DNA of 64,000 bases from Takakia lepidozioides (taxonomy: Eukaryota > Streptophyta > Takakiopsida > Takakiales > Takakiaceae), in the NCBI GenBank assembly GCA_030704615.1, contig CM060734.1, positions 20,648,001-20,712,000 of the forward strand, given 5' to 3'. The translations under genes and the position numbers were made by a program. Shown piece by piece: positions 1-9,530 of this stretch. The notes below the pieces were generated by a model. That model had not been told where the DNA came from, searched no databases, and was given only the letters and a program-made list of their open reading frames with translations. How positions within the stretch are numbered: the first letter of the stretch is position 1; every line of letters starts with the position of its first letter.

Positions 1-125
1 CTGGATGACATTTTTTCCGTAAGTAAGTTCATGCTTCCAAGATTCTGCTGACCTACAGGCTGCACAATGTTCATTTTTGCTGCTCGTCAGTGTCTGATTC
101 CACAACTGTCATTTTTTTGTTGCAG

Positions 126-390
126 GAGTCCTTATCCTTCCAATGGGTCCCTCCCTGCCTATGTGCACAATGCTCTTATGAAGAGCCCTTCGCCATCTTA
201 TCACCTCCTAGATGACGCAGAGGCAATCGCTCGGGAGCTTGCTTCCATGCACTCTCCCACATCTTCTCTTCGCAACTCCAGGACCACATTGTTGAATGCT
301 AGGGCCAAGGTCTACATTGACGACATTGCCATGTTGTCTGAGGATAGCATTAATTCAATGAGTTGTGGCAGTACCTCCACATCTCTTTGA
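126..390 (+). CDS. terminal exon of an unrecognised host gene
   Basis: A T-rich tract ending in TTGCAG at about 120-125 looks like a 3' splice site, and an 88-codon open frame follows to a TGA at 388-390. The protein is rich in Ser, Leu and Ala. Its middle (LLDDAEAIARELASMHS) is helical in character, and it ends in a Ser/Thr-rich tail. I do not recognise the family. The gene enters from beyond the left edge, so only its last exon would be visible. The frame could also be opened further upstream (an ATG at 67), but that stretch looks like intron. The call rests on the splice site and the absence of stops, not on homology. Confidence 0.4.
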
Positions 391-529
391 TTTTGAACTT
401 TACTTGTGGTACTTGTGGTTGGGTATCTCCCCCCAATATTAATATGGTGTGTGGTGTGTCATTCTCTCTCTGAATGCTAGTCTGTCCATTGTTGTGACTT
501 ATCGTCGGTTTTTGGGAGCCATGAACAGG

Positions 530-620
530 GGCTGCTATTTCATGAGCGGCATGAGCATGAGTGGAAAAAAAAAACATGAACGGACCATTGTGTGTCCACG
601 GAAATAGGGTTACGAGGCAC
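530..620. repeat. dispersed repeat rich in CATGAGC motifs
   Basis: The stretch GGCTGCTATTTCATGAGC, followed by further CATGAGC units, an A-run and a GTCCACGG-AATAGGG block, recurs at about 39,805-39,920 in the same order. It is non-coding. I cannot assign it to a known element; it may be an LTR or UTR piece of the Ty3-like integrase fragment that directly precedes the second copy. Confidence 0.5.
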
Positions 621-763
621 GGAAATAGGGTCATGTGAAGTTGGGAATGTGGCACCACTAGACTCGTCATAGCAATGAAATGCAACATTTTATTGCAAAT
701 TTTGTGGCAAACCACATCTATACAAGTGTGTCCTAACTGTCATAGCCGGAATGGGCACTACTC

Positions 764-1547
764 TCATACACCCTCCGAGGAACTTGCCCCACCTTCCTCC
801 TCATCCCCCTCATCCCCCTCATCCTCTAAGCTCTGAGATGCATCAATTCCACTATGCATCTCAAAAATATTGTCCTCTCCATGGGGGACTGTCCACCTCA
901 CCTCCTGGGAATCTTCTGCCTCTTCTCCCCCACTTTCCTCAGCAGAATCCAGACAAATCTACGAGCCTGACGAGCTCTAATAGCTGTTGTCTCCTCCCTC
1001 ATCTTCATTTTGCCGAGGCTTGCCTCGTCTAAAATCTGCTGTACACGACTACGTTCGGAACACCTCCTAATGGACACCGAAGCAAGCCGGGCAGCATAAG
1101 TAGGAAGGATGTAGTCCCTTTCTGGACTGGGCATGAAATCCCCCTGGCAAAAAAAGGCACGTTTCCCCTGCCCATGAACTGCGGTGTAGACGTCCCTTCT
1201 GCAATACTTGGCATCCTGCAGTAAGAACAAATCCACTTCAAGAATGTCAATACCAACAGAAGCAGAAAGGGTCTTTCAATGAAATAAGAGAGCGAAGGGA
1301 GGTGCCTCACGAAATCAGGAGACAACTTACAATGCAACCACTCACTCGTAAACCGGGGGCTCCTCGGCCTCGATCCCAACTTGTACCTCCCCCTGCTCCT
1401 TCTCGGATTCTTCCTCATCCTCCGAGGATGCCTCTTCCTCTTTCGGCAGACGTTCAGCCGCTGCAAGTTCGGAGTTGTGGAGGGCAGTATCTGGCTCGAA
1501 GGCAAAGACATGTTTCTTGGACAATGTCCCAGCCCACATTGAAGCAC
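764..1547 (-). pseudogene. ParB/methyltransferase-like family, copy 1 (3' exons only)
   Basis: Two minus-strand exons are visible. The first (1,346-1,547) starts after a CTCAG acceptor and encodes ASMWAG, then HVFAFEPD, then a Glu-rich acidic stretch, ending at a GTGAGT donor. The second (764-1,215) follows an ACTGCAG acceptor and encodes a basic helix (RDYILPTYAARLASVSIRR) and an acidic tail containing VRWTVPHGED-IFE before a TGA. Both exons and their splice sites align with the last two exons of the larger gene at 41,967-46,130. That shows this is the 3' end of a paralogue: the post-motif-I and motif-II part of a methyltransferase-like fold plus its tail. Everything upstream is lost at about 1,580, where an unrelated plus-strand fragment begins. 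One base appears to be missing near 980, shifting the frame between the helix and the acidic tail. Confidence 0.6.
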
Positions 1548-1634
1548 CTGAGGGACAAAGCGGGGCGGTTAGTAGCATGCGGCATTCAATTGTAATCGGG
1601 CCACGTTCAACGAAGTGGAATTCGACCCTCGCAT

Positions 1635-2203
1635 TTGCGAATCCCAGAGCTGGGAGATATTATGGTGGAGTTGGAGTTCAGTGAACCGACGCGCATGGTG
1701 ACGAGTTTCCGGGCAATTCTATGGGATTCTCTTTGGGTGAGACCCAGAACTGGACAACAATGGATACTTGTTGTGCGAGACAGACCTGGAAGACAAAATG
1801 TGCGTCTGTTCATGATGAGATGTTGTTGTGGGGAGCTAATGAGGTCTTACTACCATGCTTACACCCCACCTCCACAGTACTTCCTACCGGATCGGGCTGT
1901 TGAGAGTTGTTGACTCACTTTTCTGGGCCCGGAAATATATTACTGATTCTGAGGGATAATCGGAACAGGTTTGTATTGGACGTGCGCGAATATCACGACG
2001 AAGTTGAGGATCTCCCACCTGGCCTGGAATATCTGCATGTTTTCACAAACCTCACGAATATAGATGTGTTGTATCTTCATGTACGCCATCTCCATCCAAA
2101 TACCGGCAACGGTGACCAGACGAATACAGAGCCACCCCTCATTTTGGATATGTTCTTTAGCAACTCCGTCATTTGTGTTGTCGATATGAACACAGCGGGA
2201 TAG
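1635..2203 (+). pseudogene. GDxxV-family protein fragment, copy A
   Basis: The reading starts LGDIMVELEFSEPTRMVTSF, shifts frame near 1,715, continues through WILVVRDRPGR and a CCC-containing segment, shifts again near 1,905 (two extra bases relative to the copy at 48.1 kb), and ends with a block containing VTHFSGPGN, RFVLDVREYHDEVEDL and DMNTAG before TAG. I do not recognise the family. The plus-strand gene at 40,443-41,125 shares the layout (GD-x-x-V-x-L, W-x-L-x-V, D-x-P, C-C). These three copies define a family of roughly 190 residues. The VTHFSGPGN-to-VLDV stretch loosely recalls a methyltransferase motif X/I region, but this is too weak to assign. It is followed by a polyadenylation-like signal and a palindrome array, as in the other copies. 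Confidence 0.5.
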
Positions 2204-2348
2204 GCAGTTGAACGGGGAATTCTACAAGAGGAACATTCTTGGGGGTGTTTCATTGGTATAGGTCGGGGTGGTCCTGTACTCTTATGTTCTCCATTTGGGG
2301 AGAATCATTTTTTAGAGAGGACATATGCTCGGACTTATTCCCATATAG

Positions 2349-2354
2349 AATAAA
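2349..2354 (+). promoter_or_regulatory. polyadenylation signal AATAAA
   Basis: AATAAATAAAAG lies about 145 bases after the stop of the GDxxV copy A and is conserved at the equivalent place (48,876-48,881) in the duplicate. Confidence 0.5.
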
Positions 2355-2559
2355 TAAAAGATTTTGGTGAAGTATGGATTCCTCCTGTGAATGATCATGT
2401 CCTCATGTCTTTTTTTAATAGTCCTTGTGGTAGTCATTTTCTGAATGAGGTCTGCAAATTTTTCAGTCGTCTGTAATCGGACTTCTTCCTGATTCAACAT
2501 GTGATTTCGTACTGTCTTTATTTTTTGAGCATTTCTTTCAGAATTTAGAAAAGAACATC

Positions 2560-2985
2560 CCGGACGGAATGCGGTGCCGCATTTCCATTCCACCATCTCT
2601 TAGGTGTCTCATGGGACCGCATTTCCATTCCTGCCTATCTTAGGTGTCACAGTCGATGGAAATGCGGCACTGTATTTCTGTTCCACCATGGCTTAGGTGT
2701 CTCATTGCACGGAAATGCATTGTCGTTCGACCATGTGCTAGTTGGTACAGTGGACGGAAATGCGGCACCACATTTCCGTCGGCTCTCTTGCCCGGACGGA
2801 ATTGCGACACCGCATTTCCATTCCAGCATTTGTTTTGTGTTACAGTGGACGGAAATGCGGTGCCGCATTTCCGTCCACACTCAGAGTATGGACGAGCTCC
2901 AACGAGAATGCGGCACCGCATTACCGTTCCGGTATATGCTTTGGGATGCTTTGTCTCCGATACAACGGAAATGCGGCCTCTCTTT
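2560..2985. repeat. palindromic minisatellite array A
   Basis: About nine units spaced 40-60 bases apart carry a palindrome with arms GGAAATGCGG and CCGCATTTCC around a two-base centre. Several are flanked by GGAC before and GTTCCACCATG-like sequence after. Some units are complete (2,566-2,586 and about 2,853-2,875) and some are half-sites (2,610 and 2,966). Overlapping open frames in all phases (repeating RHRIS-type and KCGTAFPS-type words) are by-products of the repeat and not proteins. Each strand could fold into a hairpin of about 10 bp. Confidence 0.85.
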
Positions 2986-3065
2986 AGGATCACAACTTGG
3001 TTATCTAACCGTTTTGACTAACATTCCTGGCACTTGTCAGTGCGCGAACGTTCATGTCTACCTCG

Positions 3066-3870
3066 AGAATATGGCAATATGCAGTCTTAGGGAAATCTGT
3101 CAGGAGATGTTATTGGTTCGCCGAATTCCCCATCATTGCCATATATCCCCAATATGGAATCGGAGCTCCCACCTTCATGCATGTATCTTGAAACTTTATA
3201 CGGGTCTTCAAAGTGCAACTTCCAATCGTCAATGGCCTCCGCAGTTCGAAGTACGCGGTGCCACTGAGCCTTCGTCTCTCACTATACAGAATCTCGCATC
3301 TGCCAACTTCGACCGGGTGTTCGATGGCTCCCAATTCCCACACTATAGTGTGTTGTTCTCCACAACTTGGGAGAGCAAGGATCCCAAACGAGGGAGGACT
3401 TTGCCGAGTGACGGAGACTTACCTTTGTTCCAAATTTAAGCTCAAACCAGGCACAATGTATTTGGAAGAAGAAAGGAAGGATGTCCCTGGACAGGTTGAT
3501 GAGACCATTGTGGTGCTACATACCGACAGAGGTTGCGGAATCGAGTGGCACGTACCCCCATCAGACACCATTTTGTATCGCGCTGTTGAAATTCCCATTC
3601 CGTACCCAAATTAGTCGCTGCCCACACCATCCACAAAGGAGTCGGGAAACCGACAGGCGGCCACTGCCACCAGAGAGGTATGCAACGATAATCATTCCCG
3701 ACCTGGACCGTCAAGACCCTCCATCGCTTCTCATGTGGAGGTATTCGACATTTCCGACGAGGAAGATGAGTGCATGGAAGTCCCCATGTCCTCCACACGG
3801 TTGTTCAAATCACCTTGGCAGTCATGTTGTACGTGGAGGTGATACAGCGGAAGCAGGAAAACATCATGAC
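3066..3870 (+). pseudogene. multi-part gene fragment with acidic SIM-like motif, copy A
   Basis: Successive plus-strand frames look coding. One contains FDRVFDGSQFPHYSVLFS and ends LFQI at 3,439. The next has ECRVTETYL-like sequence, then IEWHVPPSDTILYRA, ending at 3,614. A third contains HVEVFDISDEEDECMEV at about 3,738-3,790. The last segment has the shape of a SUMO-interacting motif: hydrophobic residues followed by an acidic run. It resembles ESIQILSDDDEDCMVV in the fragment at 39,008-39,440, so both are likely remnants of one gene family. No intact reading frame joins the parts. The function is unknown. Confidence 0.4.
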
Positions 3871-4440
3871 ACCTAGACTAGACTATCTTATGCTTGGTCT
3901 TCCTCTTAGTTGTTCCCTTCTACCTCTATGATTCATTCCCCAGCCACTGGCCGATGTTCAGTAAAGATATCTTGACCCCACTCCGGGTTCTCGTCGATGG
4001 CACCCGCACCCCGTTATCTCATCGGATCTGGATCATCACTATCACGCTTCGTTATCAATGACATATGCCTTGTATCCTAAGATGGTTATACCTCACTAAG
4101 TCCCTTAATATTACATGACATATTCTCTCGGTACTGATTGTGTACAACTGTAGTGTTCCTCTCTTGGTTTTTTCTCTATCTCTCCAGCCTCCCTCTATCA
4201 ATTCAGCCCATTGCTATCACTCCGTTACATCCCTCTTCCTACACTTGAGCTTCCCGTTCGTGTGGCTCACTCACTGCGTATCAGCGTCACAGTGAGCTAA
4301 AACCAAGTTGGCATGATGGCCTTCAGTCAAACATGAGTTCTCACACTTCACTTCCATAATATGAACTTCCTTTCTCTCTCTTAACAATGGATTGTAAATG
4401 ATCGAGACATGAGCTTTGTACTTCTGCTGAATCTCTACCG
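3850..4440. repeat. dispersed repeat, about 0.6 kb (partner 52,573-53,175)
   Basis: From GAAGCAGGAAAAC at about 3,853 to about 4,440 the sequence matches 52,573-53,175, including the long block GATATCTTGACCCCACTCCG. There is no coding potential. A retropepsin fragment abuts the second copy (52,184-52,560), so this may be an LTR or UTR of a Ty3-like element, but I see no clear LTR ends. Confidence 0.65.
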
Positions 4441-4788
4441 TCCCTGGACAACCGTTTAGGCATTTTTGCGCCTAATAATTATTTAAACCAAACAGACTGC
4501 TTAGGCACGTTTCTCAAACTATTTCTCACATTAGGCATCTTCATGCTATAAGTTTTGAGAATTAGACACATGAGAAGATAAAACATTTCTTTTCTCAAGA
4601 ATAAATTACAAAATAGAAACCCAATGCCCATGGGCCCTTCCAGGCTCCAACTACCGTTCAGGAATTTTTAGGTATTAGGCACTTTGATCCCATAGTTTCC
4701 GAATAATTAGGCCAAAATCTGAAAAATTCCCAGAATGCGTTGGGCACTTTCATTTTGAATTAATTATCGCCTAACCGTTGTCCAAGGA
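4441..4788. mobile_element. candidate MITE with about 20-bp terminal inverted repeats
   Basis: The left end TCCCTGGACAACCGTTTAGG (4,441-4,460) is nearly the reverse complement of the right end (about 4,768-4,788, reading TCCTTGGACAACGGTTAGG on the other strand). The 350 bp between is AT-rich, non-coding, and repeats TTAGGCA-type words internally. I do not see a convincing target-site duplication, so the superfamily is not assigned. Confidence 0.5.
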
Positions 4789-4794
4789 TGTTAA

Positions 4795-4930
4795 CATTAT
4801 AATAATTTGTCCTAACACATAGGACAAGCCTGGATAACAAGATTTGAGCCTTACACCACTAGAGTTGCACAAAGTGCAAAAGGTTTGAAGAAATTCAAAA
4901 AGTTGCTTAAAACCGGGTTAGGGTTAGGGG
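4795..4930. repeat. inverted dispersed repeat (partner 17,280-17,400)
   Basis: The block with GGACAAGCCTGG, GCACAAAGTGCAAAAGG and AAAAAGTTGC is found in reverse orientation at 17,280-17,400, and a partial copy lies at 30,765-31,020. In each place it borders PPR/OSB-derived sequence, which suggests it marks the edge of a larger repeated unit. Confidence 0.55.
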
Positions 4931-5029
4931 GGCGTGTTCAGCCGTGAACAGAGCCTGGTGCCCGACTTAGCATTCTCTGTCTCCTGCGCTTTTCTAATAA
5001 TTATCGAGTCTGATGAGAGACCACAAGTA

Positions 5030-5160
5030 GGAGCTGGGCGGAGGTGCATGGTTGCATCGCCAAAGCTGGAATTGTACTAGATGTGATTCTGAAGGACATG
5101 TATGCAAAATGTGGGTGCATCGAGGATGCGGAAGGAGTGTTCCACAAACGAGGGGATGCT
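5030..5160 (+). pseudogene. PPR motif fragment
   Basis: The reading HGCIAKAGIVLDVILKDMYA, followed by CGCIEDAEGVFHK, corresponds to part of a PLS-type PPR repeat matching those at 6.9-9.1 kb. It is an isolated fragment joined to unrelated sequence at both sides. Confidence 0.55.
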
Positions 5161-5234
5161 CTGGTCAGTCAAGAAGGAAGGCCGCTGAGTAGTTAGGGTT
5201 TCGGGCTCAGTGCAGCATGGAGTAGGAGCACGGA

Positions 5235-6060
5235 CCAGAGCTAGCATGAGTTTTTGAAAGATCTGAAATGTTGGTGGGACAACCGCAATTGCAAGGTGTG
5301 GCTTTTAATTGTCTCAATGTACGATGTGAAGAAGTTTGTCCATCCTGCAAATGTGGGCTCTTGGCTCCTGTTAGTACCATGCTTTGGTATTATTCCTGAT
5401 GTTTACAAGGTTCTTGGAAGAGTCAGCTTGGTCTTAGCAGGCCGTGCTTCAATTTCTGCCCGCTCAGCTGCACCTTGGTGGTTCTCACAGACCAATCTGA
5501 CATTACCTGACTACATACACAAGCAGCACACACAAGAGGTTCTCTTAGGTTCATGGTCAGTCAAATCCTCCATGGGTCATGACACAAGGTCGAGGACAAT
5601 GTGGTGAGGGCACCTTCTTCGACCTATTTCAGCCTGTTTTGCCCTCACATCAGACTCGGTTGTGAATTTGCAGCACGGAGCAGAGCTGGCATGAGTTTTT
5701 AAAAGATCCTTCACGATGGTGGGACAACCGCAATCGCAAGGTGTGGCTTTCTCTTAATGTACGATGTGAATAAGTTTGTCCATCCTGCAAATGTGGGCTC
5801 TTGGCTCCTGTTAATACCATGATTTGGTATTCTTCCTCATGTTTACAAGGTTCTTGGGAGAGTCAGCTTGGTCTTAGCAGTCCGTGTTTCAATCTTTGTA
5901 ATCCAGTAGGCATTCACCTTTCCGTCTCCATTAAGCAGATGCAATTCAGAATTGGAAGTACTGAAGTAGGGTTGGTGTGTTTGCTGGAAGAACTTCACGC
6001 CGTCAATGTTAGCTGCTAGCAGCAAGGCTGAGGCCAATGTATTCATGATTTGAACACAGA
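5235..6060 (+). repeat. OSB PDF-motif repeat units (first half), two copies
   Basis: Two copies (about 5,240-5,600 and 5,680-6,060) carry EFLKD followed by WWDNRN (the second copy from FLKDPSRWWDNRNRK). This is the conserved start of the PDF motif of plant organellar single-strand DNA-binding proteins. It is followed by a shared block (GATGTGAAGAAGTTTGTCC) and by GTTCTTGG-AGAGTCAGCTTGG. Frames are broken soon after. The copies match 31,270-31,700 and parts of 35.2-38 kb. The family call rests on the WWDNR and PDFKHK words. The gene itself, including its OB fold, is not seen here. Confidence 0.5.
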
Positions 6061-6089
6061 CAGGGATAGCTGAAGGACCAGGGATAGAG

Positions 6090-6560
6090 GTGCAGATTCA
6101 TCCAAGAGAGCGCCCGGATTTCAAACACAAGATTACCTCTGATTCCCTGTGGATCAATAGCTACAAGAAAATCTGTGTGGGTAGATGGTCAACTGGAAAC
6201 AGCAGCGGCAACAACACAATTGATAGAACTAGGCACCGGTAACGGAGGCACCTTCTTCAGTACATTTCAGCCTGTTTTCTCAGAGTTGTCCCTAATTTTT
6301 CATGTTGAATTCTGCAAGTTAGCTCTTGGTGGATCTATGGTACTGGTGGTTTTGAAGTGATTTTGACATGTTACTGCCTATGTGGCAACAGGAAAGTATT
6401 GAAAACAGATACAGAAACGAGGAGAAGCTCTGGAATGAAGGAGCAGGGATAGAGTGTGGGTCAAGATTCGCAGGAGCGGGCTGGATTTCAAGCTCCAGAT
6501 TACCTATGATTCCCTGTGAATCAATAGCTACAAGAAACCTGCATGGGTAGATGGTCAACT
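6090..6560 (+). repeat. OSB PDF-motif repeat units (second half), two copies
   Basis: At about 6,115-6,205 and 6,475-6,560 the reading PDFKHKIT, then LWINSYKK, then a Trp-Val-Asp-Gly-Gln-Leu run appears in degenerate form, followed by an Ala-rich stretch in the first copy. Between them is a shared block ending in GAGGAGAAGCTCTGGAATGAA. These are non-functional dispersed copies of one exon-like module. Confidence 0.5.
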
Positions 6561-6569
6561 AAAGAAAGG

Positions 6570-9087
6570 CCTGGAAGCTGGAAAGCAGGTGCACACTCAC
6601 ATTGTCCAAAGTGGATTCACGCCGAACGTTTTTCTACTCAACACCCTTGTCAACATATATGTTAAGGGGAGCATCATGGATGATCACCAATTGTTCAACA
6701 CAGAATGCCTCAACGATCTTTGATCACGTGGAATATAATGTTGGCAGGATTTACCAAGCATGGGCGTGGTATGAATGCCTTGGAGACCTGTGAGCAAATG
6801 AGGCACGGAAGGGGTGAAGCCCAACCACATCACTTTTGTTTGTGTTTGCAATGCGTGTGCAAGCCTAGAAAAGGGGAAAGATGTCCATGGTGACATCGGT
6901 CAAAGCTGGAATTGCACCAAATGTCATTCTGAACACTGCTTTGACCTGGACATGTATGCCAAATGTGGATGCATTGAGGATGCAAAGGGAGTTTTCGACA
7001 CTATGGCTGAACGAGATGTGGTGTCGTGGAGTGCGATGCCTGCAGGGTATGCACAGCAGGGACGTGGGATGGAGGCTTTGGAGACCTACGAGCAAATGAT
7101 GGGGGAAGGGGTGAAGCCCGGCTACATCATATTTGTGTGCATTTGCAATGCTTGTGCAAGCCTGGCAGCCCTGGAGAAGGGCAAAGAGGTGCATGGGGAT
7201 ATCATCAAAGCTGGAATTGTACCAAATGTCATTTTGAACACTGCCCTGGCAGCTCTGGAAAAGGGGAAAGAGGTCCATGGCGACATCTTCAGAGCTGGAA
7301 TTGTACCAAATGTCATTCTGAACCATACCCTGGTGGACATGTATGCAAAATGTGGGTGCATCGAGCCCTGGAGAAGGGCAAAGAGGTGCATGGGGATATC
7401 GTCAAAGCTGGAATTGTACCAATTGAAATGTCATTCTGAACACTGCCCTTGCAGCTCTGGAAAAGAGGAAAGAGGTCCATGGCGACATCTTCAGAGCTGG
7501 AATTGCACCAATGTCATTCTGAACCATACTCTGGTGGACATGTATATTGCAAAATGTGGGTGCATCGAGGATGCAAAGGGAGTTTTCGACATTATGGCTG
7601 AACAAGATGTGGTGTCGTGGAGTGCGATGCCTGCAGGGTATGCACAGCAGGGACGTGGGATGGAGGCTTTGGAGACCTTTGAGCAAATGATGAAGTTGAA
7701 TGCTTGCATGAAGAAAGATCCATTTCCCTTGCCATTCACAGAAGCAGTATTGGACACTGTGGCAGGCCATGAGATGTACTCATTCATGGATGGCTTCAGT
7801 GGTTATAATCAAGTGCAAGTGGCAGAAGAAGACCAGGGAAAGACAGCTTTCATCACAGGGGGAAGGGGTGAAGCCCGGCCACATCATGTTTGTGTGCATT
7901 TGCAATGCTTGTGCAAGCCTGGCAGCCCTGGAGAAGGGCAAAGAGGTGCATGGGGATATCATCAAAGCTAAATTGTACCAAATGTTATTCTGAACACTGC
8001 CCTGGCAGCTCTGGAAAAGGGGAAAGAGGTCCATGGCGACATCTTCAAAGCTGCAATTGTACCAAATGTCATTCTGAACCATACCCTAGTGGACATGTAT
8101 GCAAAATGTGGGTGCATCCAGCCCTGGACAGGGGCAAAGAGGTGCATGAGGATATCATCAAAGCTGGAATTGTACCAAATATCATTCTGAACACTGCCCT
8201 GGACATGTATGCAAAATGTGGGTGCATCGAGCCCTGGAGAAGGGCAAAGAGGTGCATGGGGATATCGTCAAAGCTGGAATTGTACCAAATGTCATTATGA
8301 ACATTGCCTTGGCAGCTCTGGAAAAGGGCAAAGAGGTCCATGGCGACATTATCAGAGCTGCAATTGTACCAAATGTCATTCTGAACAATACCCTCATAGA
8401 CATGTATGAAGGGAGTGTTTGACAGTATGGCTGAACGAGATGTGCTGTTGTGGAGTGCGAAGATTGCAAGATATGCACAGCAAGGGCGCGGGATGGAGGC
8501 TTTGGAGACCTATGAGCAAATGATCTGCGAAGGGGTGAAGCCCAACCACGTCACATTTGTGTGCGTTTGCAGTGTGTGTGTGCAAGTCTGGCAGCCCTGG
8601 AAAAGGGCAAAGAGGTCCATGGTGACATTGTCAAAGCTGGAATTGTACCCAATGTCATTCTGAACTCTGCCCTGGTGGACATGTATGCCAAATGTGGGAG
8701 CATTGAGGATGCGAAAAGAGTGTTCAACACTATGGCTGAACGAGATGTGGTGTCGTGGAACGCGATGCTTGCAGGGTATGCACAGCAGGGGCGCGGGATG
8801 GATGCCTTGGAGACGTATGAGCAATTAATGGGGGAAGGGTGAAGTGCAACCACATCACGTTTGTGTGCGTTTGCAATGCTTGTGCAAGCCTAGCAGCCCT
8901 GGAAAAGGGCAAAGAGGTGCATGGTGACATCGTCAAAGCTGGAATTGTACCAGATGTGATTCTGAACAATACCCTCGTGGACATGTATGTCAAATGTGGG
9001 TCCATCGAGGATACAAAGGCAATGTTTGATAAGATGGATGCACAAGATGTGGTATCATGGAACGCGGTGATCGCAGGATATGCCTAG
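6570..9087 (+). pseudogene. PLS-class PPR repeat array, amplified and broken
   Basis: PPR proteins bind organellar RNA through tandem helical repeats of about 35 residues. Here the repeats read with words such as LEKGKEVHGDIVKAGIVP, DMYAKCGSIEDAKRVF and RDVVSWNAMLAGYAQQG. The array opens at 6,570 (AGKQVHTHIVQSGF). The most coherent stretches are 6,955-7,240, 8,561-8,842 and 8,839-9,087. Between 6,870 and 8,950 the word GKEVHGDI (or a close variant) occurs about twelve times at spacings alternating near 84 and 114 bp, with the rest of the motif missing. Frames change repeatedly (8,838 for example), and the last module ends GYA-stop-QG, where paralogous modules have CAG for the stop. No start, targeting peptide or C-terminal domain remains. 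Confidence 0.75.
7691..7858 (+). mobile_element. Ty3-type reverse transcriptase fragment embedded in the PPR array
   Basis: About 168 bp replaces or interrupts the PPR sequence right after EQMM. It reads KKDPFPLPFTEAVLDTVAG, then SFMDGFSGYNQVQVAEEDQ and KTAFIT. This is the palm region of a Ty3-type reverse transcriptase, including the first catalytic Asp in MDGFSGYNQ. PPR sequence resumes at once on the other side (GGGGAAGGGGTGAAGCCCG). There is no sign of the rest of the element, LTRs or a target duplication, so this looks like filler DNA or a template switch. A single 385-codon frame (6,814-7,971) reads through it by chance. Confidence 0.75.
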
Positions 9088-9189
9088 CAGGGTCACGGGA
9101 TTGAGGCTTTGAATACCTATGAGCAAATGATGGGCGAAGGGTACCACCGACAGTTTGGAGGCTGTGATGGTTGCATATGTGTGGGGAAA

Positions 9190-9530
9190 AAGAAGCGAAG
9201 GGATAGAGTGTGGCCAGATTTCAAGCACAAGATTACTTATGATTCCCTGTGGATCAATAGCTACTAGCAACCTGCATGGGTAGATGGTCAACTGGAAGCT
9301 GCAGCAGCAGCAACACAATTGATAAATTTAGACACTGCTAATGAAGGCACCTTCAACACATTTCACCCTGTTATTAGAATCAGCCCTGAATTTTCAAGTT
9401 GAATTTTGCAAGTTAACTGGTTGAGTGAACCTTTGATAGTTTGGAGTGACTGACTGATACTGCCAGTGTGACAACATGAAAGTATCCAGAAATAGGTAAC
9501 AGAGACAAGGAGACCAGGAGCTGTGGAATG
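9190..9530 (+). repeat. OSB PDF-motif repeat unit
   Basis: DFKHKITYDSLWINSY, then a TAG, then PAWVDGQLEAAAAATQL is readable at about 9,215-9,320. The rest of the dispersed unit follows (AAGTTAACTGGTTGAGTGAA and ACTGATACTGCCAGTGTG) and runs into the next PPR fragment. Confidence 0.5.

Larger units (their letters stand above)
1600..3065 (+). repeat. segmental duplication, copy A (partner 48,125-49,508)
   Basis: From about 1,605 to 3,065 the sequence matches 48,125-49,508 in the same order: a coding fragment, an AATAAATAAAAG signal, a palindromic minisatellite, and a shared tail containing ACTAACATTCCTGGCA. Similarity by eye is high in the coding part and lower with indels in the minisatellite. 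Sequence on either side of the two copies differs. Confidence 0.8.

Noticed and set aside
1907-2203. GDxxV family as a second methyltransferase
   Set aside because: THFSGPGN followed by RFVLDV loosely resembles motifs X and I, but no motif IV or glycine-rich loop is present, so the resemblance is not enough.
2640-3021. Long overlapping open frames in all phases through the palindrome arrays (RHRIS and KCGTAFPS type words)
   Set aside because: They arise because the repeat lacks stop codons; the peptides only restate the repeat in each frame.
4914-4930. GGGTTAGGGTTAGG as a telomeric repeat
   Set aside because: Only two units inside a dispersed repeat, and not the usual plant TTTAGGG array.
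6814-7971. 385-codon PPR-reverse transcriptase fusion protein
   Set aside because: The frame passes through modules in the wrong phase on both sides of the insert; it is open by chance in a repeat that lacks stops.
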